A stretch of DNA of 64,000 nt from Panax quinquefolius (lineage: Eukaryota; Streptophyta; Magnoliopsida; Apiales; Araliaceae). The stretch is from positions 121,611,552 through 121,675,551 of the forward strand of contig CM035160.1 in NCBI GenBank assembly GCA_020205615.1, read 5' to 3'. The position numbers and the translations under genes were made by a program. The notes under the pieces were generated by a model. That model searched no databases and was not told the origin of the DNA. It worked only from the letters and a program-made list of their open reading frames with translations. Shown here one piece after another: positions 11,396 through 20,557 of the stretch. The stretch's first letter is position 1. Each line of letters begins with the position of its first letter.

Positions 11396-11690
11396 TTGGA
11401 ATATCCTATCTGTATGTTTTTACATGGGACTGGTTCCATCTCAGTATTATTACATTGGAATATCCATGCGTGTGTTTTCTGTGGGACACTGGTTCCGTCT
11501 GTATTATTATGTTGGAATATCCTGTTTGTGCATTTTATGCCAGACCTGGTTTCGTCTGTATTATTCTGTTGGAAAATCTTGTCGGTGCTTGATTTTACTT
11601 TGACTGGTTCCGTTACTTATTATTCATTGGAATAACTTTTATCATGTGAATTACCACATGCATGGTGATTTCTTTTGTTATTCCATTCGT
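11396..11690 (+). repeat. About 58-bp tandem repeat in R-U5 of gypsy-1 LTR
   Basis: Units start TTGGAATATCC and contain GGACTGGTTCCGTCTG and TATTATT. Starts are at 11396, 11455, 11512, 11569 and 11627, a period of 57-59 bp. Degenerate equivalents lie in the 3' LTR (about 28450-28770) and solo LTR-C (about 38150-38425), with different unit spacing. Confidence 0.75.
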
Positions 11691-11942
11691 TATTATACTT
11701 AGTTGGTTAAAGTTTTGACTTCTATACTCCATAAAATTAGTGGAATATCCTTGATATTTGAGATTCATCCAATATCTTTTCATGGAAATATTCTTCCGAG
11801 CATTCTTGAATTTTACTCTATAAAGCAGTATCATGTTGACAATTTGGACGTTATTGGTTCATGGATAAATTAATTCTTGAACTTGTTTTATTGAATTCTT
11901 ATATCATTGTCATCATCCTCATGTTTATATTATGTTGAAAGT

Positions 11943-12190
11943 CATCACGTGGCATGTAGTGCATAGATGGACTTGGTATGATTATGACCGGGGATTATTG
12001 ATTGTAATCATACCGTAATGTTACAAATGATGTGAAAAAAGTCCTCATTGGCCCGTAGTGCATTGATGGATATTTGTTGGAATGATCATGACCATTAATG
12101 AATACACAAATATCCTTGATGCGTAGTGCATGGATAATTTGTGGTCGTGATACTAAAGAATATCCTTGGTAGTAGTGCGAGGGGTGATTC
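11943..12190 (+). promoter_or_regulatory. Array of GTAGTG-loop hairpins in gypsy-1 leader
   Basis: Four units share the loop GCCCGTAGTG or a close variant but have different arms: near 11943-11969, 12043-12069, 12109-12138 and 12157-12190. The clearest forms are in the 3' LTR (about 29079-29325): CATCTGTG/CATAGATG, TATCC/GGATA, and GAATATCCTTG/CAGGGGTGATTC. Between the first two units GGTATGATTA (11976-11985) pairs perfectly with TAATCATACC (12004-12013). Several stem positions differ from unit to unit with pairing kept or turned into G-U, as expected of a structured plus-strand RNA. The function is unknown. Confidence 0.6.
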
Positions 12191-12408
12191 GATGATGTGG
12201 ATTATTTATTGTCGAGTCTCAAATGATAAAAGTCATGAAAAACCTTTTAAATCATAGAAGATAGTAGATTTTATTCTCTACTTGATTCTTCTAATGGATT
12301 GCTTGTTCATTGAGTTAAACTTGATGTTTGTTATATTTTATCAGTTTAACATTTGTTGAAGGCTAATGATAATTTATTCTGCATTATCTTAGTCATAATA
12401 TTTCTTAC

Positions 12409-12425
12409 TGGGCTAGTTGAGCTCA
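12409..12425 (+). promoter_or_regulatory. TAGTTGA-loop hairpin, conserved across LTR families
   Basis: TGGGC, loop TAGTTGA, GCTCA, with one G-U pair. The same hairpin, with TGAGC making a full Watson-Crick stem, occurs in solo LTR-A (5143-5159), both gypsy-2 LTRs (50067-50083, 59014-59030) and inverted in LTR-D (40544-40560). It also recurs in the gypsy-1 3' LTR (29546-29562) and LTR-C (39192-39208). It sits 230-330 bp before the LTR end in the plus-oriented copies with clear ends. Confidence 0.6.
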
Positions 12426-12696
12426 CCCTTTCTTTCACTGTTCTCTTCAGGAAATAAGAATATAGCTGGGACGAGTCAGGAAACGGAGTGATGGACCAGA
12501 TGATAGTATTAGTAGTCCTCACTATTCTGTTAAATAATGTGACAATAAATGTAATGAGGACCCCATTGAGTTTGTATATTATCTAGATGACAATATTTGT
12601 ATTAAAACTCACAACATATGTTTAGTCATATTTTACACGACTGTTGTATAATTAAGTTTTATTTGAATTTTGTACCATGTATTTGACGACTCAAGA

Positions 12697-12713
12697 TGGG
12701 TGATGTATACCTA
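12697..12713 (+). promoter_or_regulatory. Hairpin at the LTR end next to the primer site
   Basis: TGGGT, loop GATGTAT, ACCTA lies 16 bases before the LTR end, followed by TTTTGGGGG. LTR-A has TGGGT/ACCTA with a longer loop. The gypsy-2 family has CGGGT/ACCCG in the same place (50359-50376). The stem changes keep pairing. Confidence 0.5.
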
Positions 12714-12729
12714 TTTTGGGGGCGTCACA

Positions 12730-12874
12730 GTTAGTATCAAAGCTTAGGGATATGATCCCTAGCTAAGATGTGAGACTAGAACTAAGAGGAGAGAGACGGG
12801 GAATTCCTTCGCTAGTATGACCTACCTAAGATTATTTGGTATTTAATTGGTTGGTCAAAGTATAGGGATAATAT
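12730..12874 (+). other. Gypsy-1 primer site and start of leader
   Basis: TTAGTATCAAAGC (12731-12743) follows the LTR end after one base. It resembles the initiator-Met primer site with G-to-A or C-to-T type changes. The leader is cut after AATAT (12870-12874) by copia-2 and resumes at 22418. Confidence 0.7.
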
Positions 12875-14709
12875 TGTTAGGTTTTGTGAAAATCAAAGTA
12901 GCAATCAAATTGAAAAATTAGCGGAAGCGAAATAAAATCAGATTTTAAAATTTTTTCACAAACCAATTACCCGGATCATCCTTTATGCATATTATTAATT
13001 AAACGAAGAATAAGAAATTATGAAATCATACCCTTGTAGAAACGAGCTTCCTCATGTACGAGTTCACCTCCTACTTCTCCGCGGTCTTCTTGAATCTCCG
13101 GGTTGATTCCTTCCTTTGATCAATGTAAGCCACCCAAGTGTATGGCCTCTATAGGTGATCCACCAAAGAAGAATAATTATCAAGAAGAAGGGGTATTGGC
13201 TCAAACCCTAGTTTTTCCTCTCCAACTCTAGGAATTACGTATATTTGATATCTAATATAAGACTCCTCTTATAAAGATATCATGTAACCCTATTTTAATT
13301 AAAATAAAGTATTATTTATTTAATTAAACTCTTTTAATTAAATGGGCTCCCTAATCCTATTAGGGTAATTAATTAAACTCCTTTAAGTAATTTTCCTTCC
13401 TAATCCAATTAGGAATAAATGAGAGTACTTATATTAAATTAATTCCTAAACCTTTTAAAAATTAAATATTAATAATTGTAATAATATTAATAAGACTCCT
13501 CTTATTAATTTATATTTAATATTTCTAAAATATTAAATAATAAATATTAAGCTATTTAATTTATTCTATCACCATAGATTAAATTAAATATACTTAACAT
13601 ATTATTACAATTATGCCATTAACTTCTTAAATAATTATTCTTCCTTTTATGGTGTGACCCTTTAGGTTCTCCATATTAAACCGATTGTGAATAAATCAAT
13701 TAGAACAATTCTAATCTCATTTAAATAAATAAATTAAACAAATAATTTATTTAAATAAATAATATTTATTCTACAATAGGATAAGCCTCCTAGCGATCAA
13801 CGACTTTCCGGATAATATAGATTTCAACATTAATCATAAAAGAACCTTTGAGTAAATAGTTACCGTACAATTCAATCCTTCCACCATCTGATGTCCCAAT
13901 TAAATATAAGACATGGAATTCTTTGTCAAGTCTTATTTTATTTAATTATATGTATTTCGATTCCTAAATGAATAACTCCTAATGAATGCAAATTAGAAAC
14001 TACTTTCCAATTTCATTCCACTTTGCCAAGGATTCTGGGTTGTCATTTATCGAATCACATAGGACATTTCTCCTTTTACTAGAAGTGGTAGATTCTTTAT
14101 TGATCATTCATTATCTTCATATATAACTTATTACACCCAAGCATACCCTTTGATATACTCTAAGAGTCTTAAGGAATAAGTCAAAGTGTAATTCATTATA
14201 TATAAGATACTATGATGATCTCAAGTCTAAGGATCATTTGTATTACTATCACTACTGAGAATTCCTATTGACAGTAAGTAAAACTCCATTAGGTATTCCT
14301 TAGCGAGTCAACGTTCGATTGAACTTATTCTCTAATAAGCACTACATACTTGCTTTAGTGTCTCCACACAAATGATCATGAGATCAATCATCCTCATCCA
14401 ATGAAAGCAAGCAACGAATGTACCAATCTATCCGGATTCACTAATCCCCAATTTAGTAATCCAATGATTGGGAACTATTTTAGTTTTAAGCTTTCTAAGA
14501 ATTTAGATCTCATTAGAATGATCATCATCATTATTCTAAAAGCGTTGCTTAAAACTATAGGTTTATCACATATTATTAAAACAAACACCATGTAGATAAT
14601 AAATGCCTTTAATAAATAATTCTTTTATTAATAAATAAATAAATAAGATTGATTACACAAGATATGCTTTATCATCATTCATGATTGGCTTGTATGCATA
14701 ATACTTTCA
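12875..14709 (-). repeat. Copia-2 3' LTR
   Basis: 1835 bp, on the minus strand starting TGAAAGTATTATGC and ending CCTAACA. It pairs with 20558-22412 (1855 bp). It is AT-rich with no ORF of note. A possible minus-strand TATA (TTATATATAA) lies near 14194-14205. Confidence 0.92.
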
Positions 14710-14720
14710 ATCTCCCACTT
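14710..14720 (-). promoter_or_regulatory. Copia-2 polypurine tract
   Basis: The minus strand reads AAGTGGGAGAT directly before the 3' LTR, the usual second-strand primer of plant copia elements. Confidence 0.8.
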
Positions 14721-14723
14721 GCA

Positions 14724-15400
14724 CTAAAGCCAATCGTAGTGGTATCTCATACCCATCTTCTCTAAGTGACGATCAAACCTTTGTTGTGTTAGCGCTTTAG
14801 TAAATGGATCTCGCAATATTATCTTGAGAGTCCACACGCTCGTGGTGACGTCTCCTCTTTCAATGATCTCTTGGATCAAATGAAATCGCCGCAACACGTG
14901 TTTGGATTTACGATGAGACACGGGTTCCTTAGCTTCATGCAATGACTCCAAAGTGTTGTCGCGAGAATAAAGGTCTTGGTCCTTTAATGCTAGAAACCAC
15001 ACCAAGTTCGGTAATGAACTTCTTCATCCAAACGACTTCCTTTGCGGCTTCACTTGCGACTATGTACTCTGCCTCATCCTTTGAATCAACAAGCTTTTCT
15101 TTGCTTGGAACTTTTCCAACTCATCTGCGCCACCGTTTAAGGTAAATACATACCCAAAGGAGTTCATTGTCATCTTGGTCGTTTGAAAACTTGAGTGCGT
15201 GAAGCCCTCTAGTTTTAATTCGGACTCCACCGTAGACAAGAAATACATCCTTAGTTCTTCTTAAGTACTTTAGGATATTTTTCAACGCCTTCCAAGTTGT
15301 TCTTCTCCGGATTCGATGATATCGCTTGTTACACTAAGTGCATGAGCGACATCGGTCTAGTACATATCATCCAGTACATGATAGATCCTATTCTTTGAAG
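14724..15400 (-). pseudogene. Copia-2 RNase H region, frameshifted
   Basis: Minus-strand pieces at 15248-15060 (ending near LIQRMRQST) and 15005-14724 match the end of a copia polyprotein. The latter has SHRKSKHVLRRFHLIQEI, DPFTKALTQQRFDRHL and MGMRYHYDWL, the C-terminal RNase H signature. Frame changes and stops divide it from the RT. The segment between 15250 and 15400 is coding-derived but too decayed to place domains. Confidence 0.8.
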
Positions 15401-15411
15401 CATAAGGAATC

Positions 15412-16340
15412 TTACTCATACTCGGTTTCTCTCCTCAGTGTCTTTGGGGCTTGTTTCTTGGAGAGATGTATTCCATGGCTCATCGGCATGAGACCTCTTT
15501 TGGAATCTTCCATGCTAAACCTTTTTAGCATCATGTCAATGTACGTTCCTTGGGATAAGCCAAGCATCCTATTAGATCTATCTCTATAGATCTTTATCCC
15601 CAAAATATAGGATGATTCTCCCAAGTCCTTCATGGAGAAGTGTTTAGATAACCAGATTTTAATTGTTTGCAGCATAGGAATATCATTCCCTATCAGTAAT
15701 ATATCATCAACATATAATACAAAGAATGAAACAACGCTCCTACTAACCGTCTTGTACACACATGGTTCATCCTCATTTTTGATAAAATCAAACTTTTTGA
15801 TTGTCTCATCAAAACGGATGTTCCACCTACGAGAAGCTCGCTTTAATCCATAAATGGATCGTTGTAGCTTCTGAGACTTGATTTGTTCCAACCTTTGAAA
15901 TAAATCAAATGCGGTTGTGTATATATACACATCCTCCTCAAGTTTCCCATTGAGGAAGGCCGTTTTCACGTCCATCCGCCCGATTTCGTAGTCATAGTAA
16001 GCTCGCAATCGCAAGCAAAATCCGAATGGACTTGAGCATTGCTACGGGGAGAGAAGGTTTCGTCATAGTCAACTCCTTGTCTTTGTTTGAAACCTTTTGC
16101 AACCCGATCGGGCCTTATAGGTCTCTACCTTTGCCGTCTGCTTCGATCTTTCTTTTAAAGACCCATTTACACCCAATAGGCTTAATGCCTTGGTGGTGAG
16201 ACCAAAGTCCATACTTGGTTCTCATACATGGAGTCCATCTCGGATTTCATGGCTTCTTGCCACTTCTACGAGTCTTTTACTACTCATAGCTTTGTTCAGT
16301 AATTCAATGGATCATCATCATCTATGATGATCGTACCTCA
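15412..16340 (-). pseudogene. Copia-2 reverse transcriptase
   Basis: The open part (16014-15412) carries MDVKTAFLNGKLEEDVYI, RSIYGLKRASRRWNIRFDE and the catalytic box YVDDILLIGND (about 15714-15694), then MKDLGESSYILGIKI. These are the core blocks of copia RT, with both catalytic Asp present. The N-terminal third (16340-16020) is broken by frameshifts. The gene ends in SKKQAPKTLRRETEYE before the RNase H linker. Confidence 0.88.
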
Positions 16341-16350
16341 TTGTCATCTT

Positions 16351-17810
16351 CTATGACAAGTCCATACCTGTCACGGGTATCTTTGGTACTCTTCCATTTC
16401 TGAATAGGGTGTGGTATGTAATAATCTCTACTTGGTTAGGTACCTCACTTTGATCTGTAGTATTTTGTGGTTCTTGAACCTCTTCAAGATATATCTTACT
16501 CCCATCGACCCCTTCAAGGATAAACTCCTTTTCTAAGAAAGCATGCATGTTTATGCAACAAACACCTTTTGATCGGTTGGATGATAGAAATAATACCCGA
16601 TGTTTCTTTAGGGTATCTCACAAATCTATATTTATCGGATCTAGTCTGTGACTTATCGTTTTCAAACTTTTTGACATAATTTGGACAACCCCAAGTCTTA
16701 ACATGCTTAAGATTTGGTTTCCTCCCATCCATAACTCATATGGGGTCTTGGGGACGGATTTTGTAGGTACCTTGTTAAGTAGGTATGCGGTGGATTCTAG
16801 GCATATCCCCGTAAGAAACTGGAAGGTCGGTAAAACTCATCATAGATCGAACCATGTCCAACAATGTTCGATTTCTCCTTTCGATACACCATTCATCCGT
16901 GGGCGTCCCCCGATGGAGTCCATTGTGAGATTATACCATTTTCTTTGAGACAATTGAGAAACTCACCACTTAAGTATTCTCCTCCTCGATCGGATCGAAG
17001 AATCTTAATACTCTTACCGGTTTGCTTCTCAACTTCACTTACGAACTCTTTGAACTTTTCAAATGATTGATTTGTATTTCATTAAATACACATATCCAAA
17101 TCTTGAGTGGTCATCGGTGAATGTAATAAAATAAGAATACCCTCCTAAATGCGGTCCTTGTCATAGGTCCACATACATACGTGTGTACCAGCGCTAACAA
17201 CTCAGTAACTCTTTCTCCTTTTCCACTAAAAGGAGATTTAGTCATTTTACCCATGAGACAAGATTCACGGGTTGGATATGATTCATAATCGAGATAGCTC
17301 TAGAGCCCATCTTTATGCAACTTGGATAATCTTGTTTCATTAATATGGATAAAGTCTACTGAGTGCCACATGAAGGTATAATTAACATCATCTCTTTTCC
17401 TTTTCTTAGTTTGTTCAATTTGAAATATATTTTCATGCAAGTCAAGTATATAAAGTCCATTTCGCAAATTACCAACACCATATTAAACATTATCATTATA
17501 AATAGAACAAGCTGTTGTTCTTTATTATAATATTAAAACCATCCATATCCAATACGGAGATAGAAATAATGTTTCTAATGATATTTGGAACAAAATAACA
17601 ATTATTTAAATTAATGAACTTTGCCGTAGGCGTGCTAAACAATAAGTCCCTACAACTTAATGCAAACAACCTTTGCTCCATTTCCCACTCGTAGACGACC
17701 TCATCCTTACTTTCGACTTTCTACTACGACCGGTCCCCGCATATTATTACATATGTGAGAACCACATCCGGTATCCAATACCCAAGTAGAAGATTGACTT
17801 TCGGAAAAAT
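16351..17810 (-). pseudogene. Copia-2 protease and integrase, decayed
   Basis: On the minus strand WVLDTGCGSHIC (near 17790-17755) is the protease active site. It is followed by RDLLFSTPTAKFINLNNC and YFVPNIIRNIISIS. The integrase shows ITFTDDHSRFGYVYLM near 17130 and SDRGGEYLSGEF near 16985, with two of the catalytic acidic residues. The C-terminal part reads MDGRKPNLKHVKTWGCPNY (16732 onward). Several stops and frame changes separate the blocks, and the region of the third acidic residue (about 16900-16880) is scrambled. Confidence 0.78.
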
Positions 17811-17843
17811 TAATTTCAATCATAAACAAACCTTGATTAGGAT

Positions 17844-18693
17844 TCAAGCTTCTCCAAGCTTCTTACGCTTTTGTTTCTGAGATAATCCTTGCAGTTCCTC
17901 TTCCGATGACGGCTTATTGTAATGGAAGCAAATTCCTTTGCTAGCTGGATCAGGTTTCTTTTGATCCTTCACTTTCGCCTTTCCCTTAGCCTTCTTGGAT
18001 TTCTTCCTTTCAAAAGATACCTTGGGCCTCTTCCTTTTCTTGGAAGAATCATCCACCGATGAAGACATGGTTCTTCTTGGATGGGAAGTGACCTTGGCAG
18101 ATTTTCAACATGTTAAGTAATTGAGCGGTGACATCCAACTTATTCATGTGAAAATTCACAACAAATTGTGAGAAGGTATCGGGAGTGATTGCAAGACTAA
18201 ATCTTGACTCAACTCCCCATCCATGATGAACCCAAGTTTGTCCAAAGCGTTCAATCAGATTGATCATCTTTAGGACATGAGTCTCAGCGGTAGTGCCCTC
18301 GGTCATCAAGAGATCGGAAGAGCTCCTTAGATATTTCATATATAGCGGTCTACTTTGCTCACCATACAACTCTCCAAGGTGCAATAGCATAGTAGGAGCA
18401 TCCATGTTTTCATCTTGTGGCGTGAAGCTCGTTACTCATGGATGCGAGCATGATGCATTGAGCCACAGATGCATCATCTTGCCACCATTTAAAAGTAGCA
18501 ATCTCTTCCTCGGAGGTCATCTCTCGCAACTTTTTGCAGTACTGGGTGAATTTAGGACATAAGAAATCTTTCATTGGTGAGAACAATTCTCAGATTCCTT
18601 AACCAAATCAGGTGTAGTTCGGTCCGATCGGTTTGTTAGCATCAAGTATGCTTTGATGAAATTAGTGAATGTGACATTTTCAAAATTACGCAT
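17844..18693 (-). pseudogene. gag: Copia-2 gag, decayed
   Basis: I place the start at the minus-strand ATG 18693-18691 (MRNFENVTFTNFIKAY), followed by the copia-type GPNYT motif in a shifted frame. The later frame (18405-18049) reads LGELYGEQSRPLYMKYLRSS and GWGVESRFSLAITPDTFSQF, and the C-terminal part is very Lys-rich. The zinc knuckle begins CFHYNK and then breaks off after a deletion, so no complete CCHC box remains. Confidence 0.75.
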
Positions 18694-18867
18694 GTAAAAA
18701 GATAATATTTTAGCAAACATTCATTTATTAATTACCAAAATAAATTAGGTCTTATTTTATATTGGTATCTCCCACTATTTTCTTCAAACTATATTACCCT
18801 CATTTATATAGTTTAAGCAAAATCTAATTAAAGTTTTTGCTAGTGAGAATAAGGATCCCATTTCAAA

Positions 18868-18905
18868 TATATATAGCCTTGTGGTGACACAACAAACTAT
18901 ATATA
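18868..18905 (-). promoter_or_regulatory. Leader hairpin A of copia-2
   Basis: On the plus strand TATATATAG (18868-18876) pairs perfectly with CTATATATA (18897-18905). Inside it TTGTG, GTGA, CACAA (18879-18892) forms a second 5-bp stem with a four-base loop. The inner part is repeated exactly in hairpins C and D while the outer arms differ. Confidence 0.65.
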
Positions 18906-18966
18906 AATAAATAGGTGAACAACTCCTTGTCAATTACATCAACATGTAACTCCTTATGTTTTGCCT

Positions 18967-19017
18967 CTTAGATTATTTTGATCAAGTGGTGGCACATCCG
19001 AATCAAAATTATCTAAG
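18967..19017 (-). promoter_or_regulatory. Leader hairpin B of copia-2
   Basis: CTTAGATTATTTTGAT (18967-18982) pairs with ATCAAAATTATCTAAG (19002-19017) at 15 of 16 positions. The loop contains GTGGTGGCAC, one base away from the GTGGTGACAC core of the other three hairpins. The outer arms share no sequence with those of A or D. Confidence 0.65.
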
Positions 19018-19050
19018 TTAAGTCCAACCTAGCACTTCCATATATTCAAA

Positions 19051-19107
19051 AAAGAAAAATATCGCCCTTGTGGTGACACAACAAAACAATATTGTTCAAT
19101 TTTCTTT
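19051..19107 (-). promoter_or_regulatory. Leader hairpin C of copia-2
   Basis: AAAGAAAA (19051-19058) pairs with TTTTCTTT (19100-19107), then a four-base ATAT pairing across an asymmetric bulge, then the TTGTGGTGACACAA core (19068-19081). It is weaker than A, B and D but has the same plan. Confidence 0.5.
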
Positions 19108-19110
19108 ATA

Positions 19111-19215
19111 AGCATCAAATGTGATAAATTAACATCTTAAATACTTAATACTTGCCTTGTGGTGACACAACAAACTCATATTAAATATTTAATACTCTAT
19201 TAATTTTATCATGCT
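19111..19215 (-). promoter_or_regulatory. Leader hairpin D of copia-2, 105 nt
   Basis: The outermost AGCAT/ATGCT (19111-19115, 19211-19215) closes a long stem: GATAAATTAA against TTAATTTTATC, then TTAAATACTTAATAC (from 19137) against a largely complementary arm (19175-19192). The core TTGTGGTGACACAA is at 19157-19170. Two C/A oppositions on the plus strand become G-U pairs in the minus-strand RNA, which is the sense strand of the element. Confidence 0.65.
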
Positions 19216-19223
19216 AGAAGGCG

Positions 19224-19384
19224 ACGTTCGATATTCTAAATATCTTTGAACGATTAAGACTTAATATATAAAAACTTTGAGGGATTTGTTATTATTTGTC
19301 TCATCTTGTTTAGTGCGCATGCAAATATATATATAAAATACGCGTCATATTATTAAACATGCGAAGCATGTTTGCATAATATAT
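19224..19384 (-). promoter_or_regulatory. Two further leader hairpins without the GTGGTG core
   Basis: CGTTC-GATATT pairs with AATATC-GAACG around 19224-19253, and ATATTAT with an inner AACATGC, loop GAA, GCATGTT, then ATAATAT at about 19347-19384. Both are strong stems but lack the conserved core. Confidence 0.5.
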
Positions 19385-20543
19385 AATATATATAATACTA
19401 GCATACACATATAGAATACTATATTCTACCCGGATTGATTATGGACTTTTATTCTAGTTTGGTTCACTAGAGCCACCAAGTGAACCAAAAGGTCAAACCC
19501 TAGGTGCAAAGAATAAACATTTAAATATAACTATTACATTTAAACACGGGCTCCATTACAAGCGGGTCTTTTAAGCGCTCCTTGCTCCTTGATCTTCGGT
19601 TCTTGAAAAATTCTAACTAGTCCTATTACATAAACTATTTAATTTAAATAGAAACCTTGATCGTGATCGAGGGAAGTACATAGGAGAGAGATAGAATTTA
19701 CATCAAGAAGAAAACCGAAAAAAGGCGAGTACGCAGACCCCATTTAATAAAACTCATTCATTCAAACATCCAACTAAAATAAATCCAATCATATTGGTTG
19801 ATTGTCCATAATCAATCCCATTTATTATCATACATATCATCATATGTATCAATAAATAAAATCATTCCATACATATATGAGTATCATTTAATGGGCAATT
19901 TTATGTTGCATGAAATCCAATTTCAAGATTAAAATAAACTATTTATTTTAATTATAAAATTATTAAGATTAATATATATATATATAACAATTATATATAT
20001 ATATATATATATAATAAAAGTCTTACACTTTATAAAAACGGCAGGACCATGAATTGCTATCCTGGACATAACACATATATCCTTGTATAAACAGGTGCGG
20101 TTGTTGTATTTTTTTTTAAGCGTGGGCCCGTGGCTGTTATATATATATATATAATAATAATATATACCTGCAACCTTAAAACATACATATACCTGCAACC
20201 ATAAAACCTGATAGCAACATGGATTCATTTAATAAATAATAAACACCACACGGATTCCTTTAATAAATTGACATGCACGGATTCGGAAACAGTTTTCGGC
20301 GATACACGTGACACTTGGTTCAGCAGTCTTGGTGGGCGTGAAACAAGAGGTTACCCACGGAATCAAGATGTTAAACACGGAAGAAAAAAAAAAAATTCGA
20401 AAATAATTTTCGGCAAAATTTATTTATTTTCTTTTTCTTCATAAAATAATAATTTTATACAACAAATTATGCCCAATAAAGTATTCTAAATTCATACCCA
20501 TACATATATGGAATCAAAATAATTAATAATTCGCATAAAGTTT

Positions 20544-20556
20544 GGCTCTGATACCA
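20544..20556 (-). promoter_or_regulatory. Copia-2 primer binding site
   Basis: The minus strand reads TGGTATCAGAGCC, a perfect initiator-Met tRNA primer site, one base from the 5' LTR end at 20558. It fixes the minus orientation. Confidence 0.93.
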
Positions 20557-20557
20557 C

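Larger units (their letters stand above)
9968..12729 (+). repeat. Gypsy-1 5' LTR
   Basis: 2762 bp. Landmarks: AT microsatellites with a G-run (10726-10927), TATA box CTATAAATAGA (11126-11136), a ~58-bp tandem repeat (11396-11690), GTAGTG-loop hairpins (11943-12190), the TAGTTGA hairpin (12409-12425) and a terminal hairpin (12697-12713). The same order holds in the 3' LTR and in solo LTR-C. Confidence 0.92.
18694..20557 (-). other. Copia-2 leader, 1.86 kb, rich in hairpins
   Basis: This non-coding region lies between the primer site and gag, read on the minus strand. Its half nearer gag (18850-19390) is dense in strong hairpins (separate entries). The distal half (19390-20540) is AT-rich with TA microsatellites near 19972-20010 and 20139-20163, and short GC-richer segments. 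A leader of this length without ORFs is long for a copia element. Confidence 0.7.
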
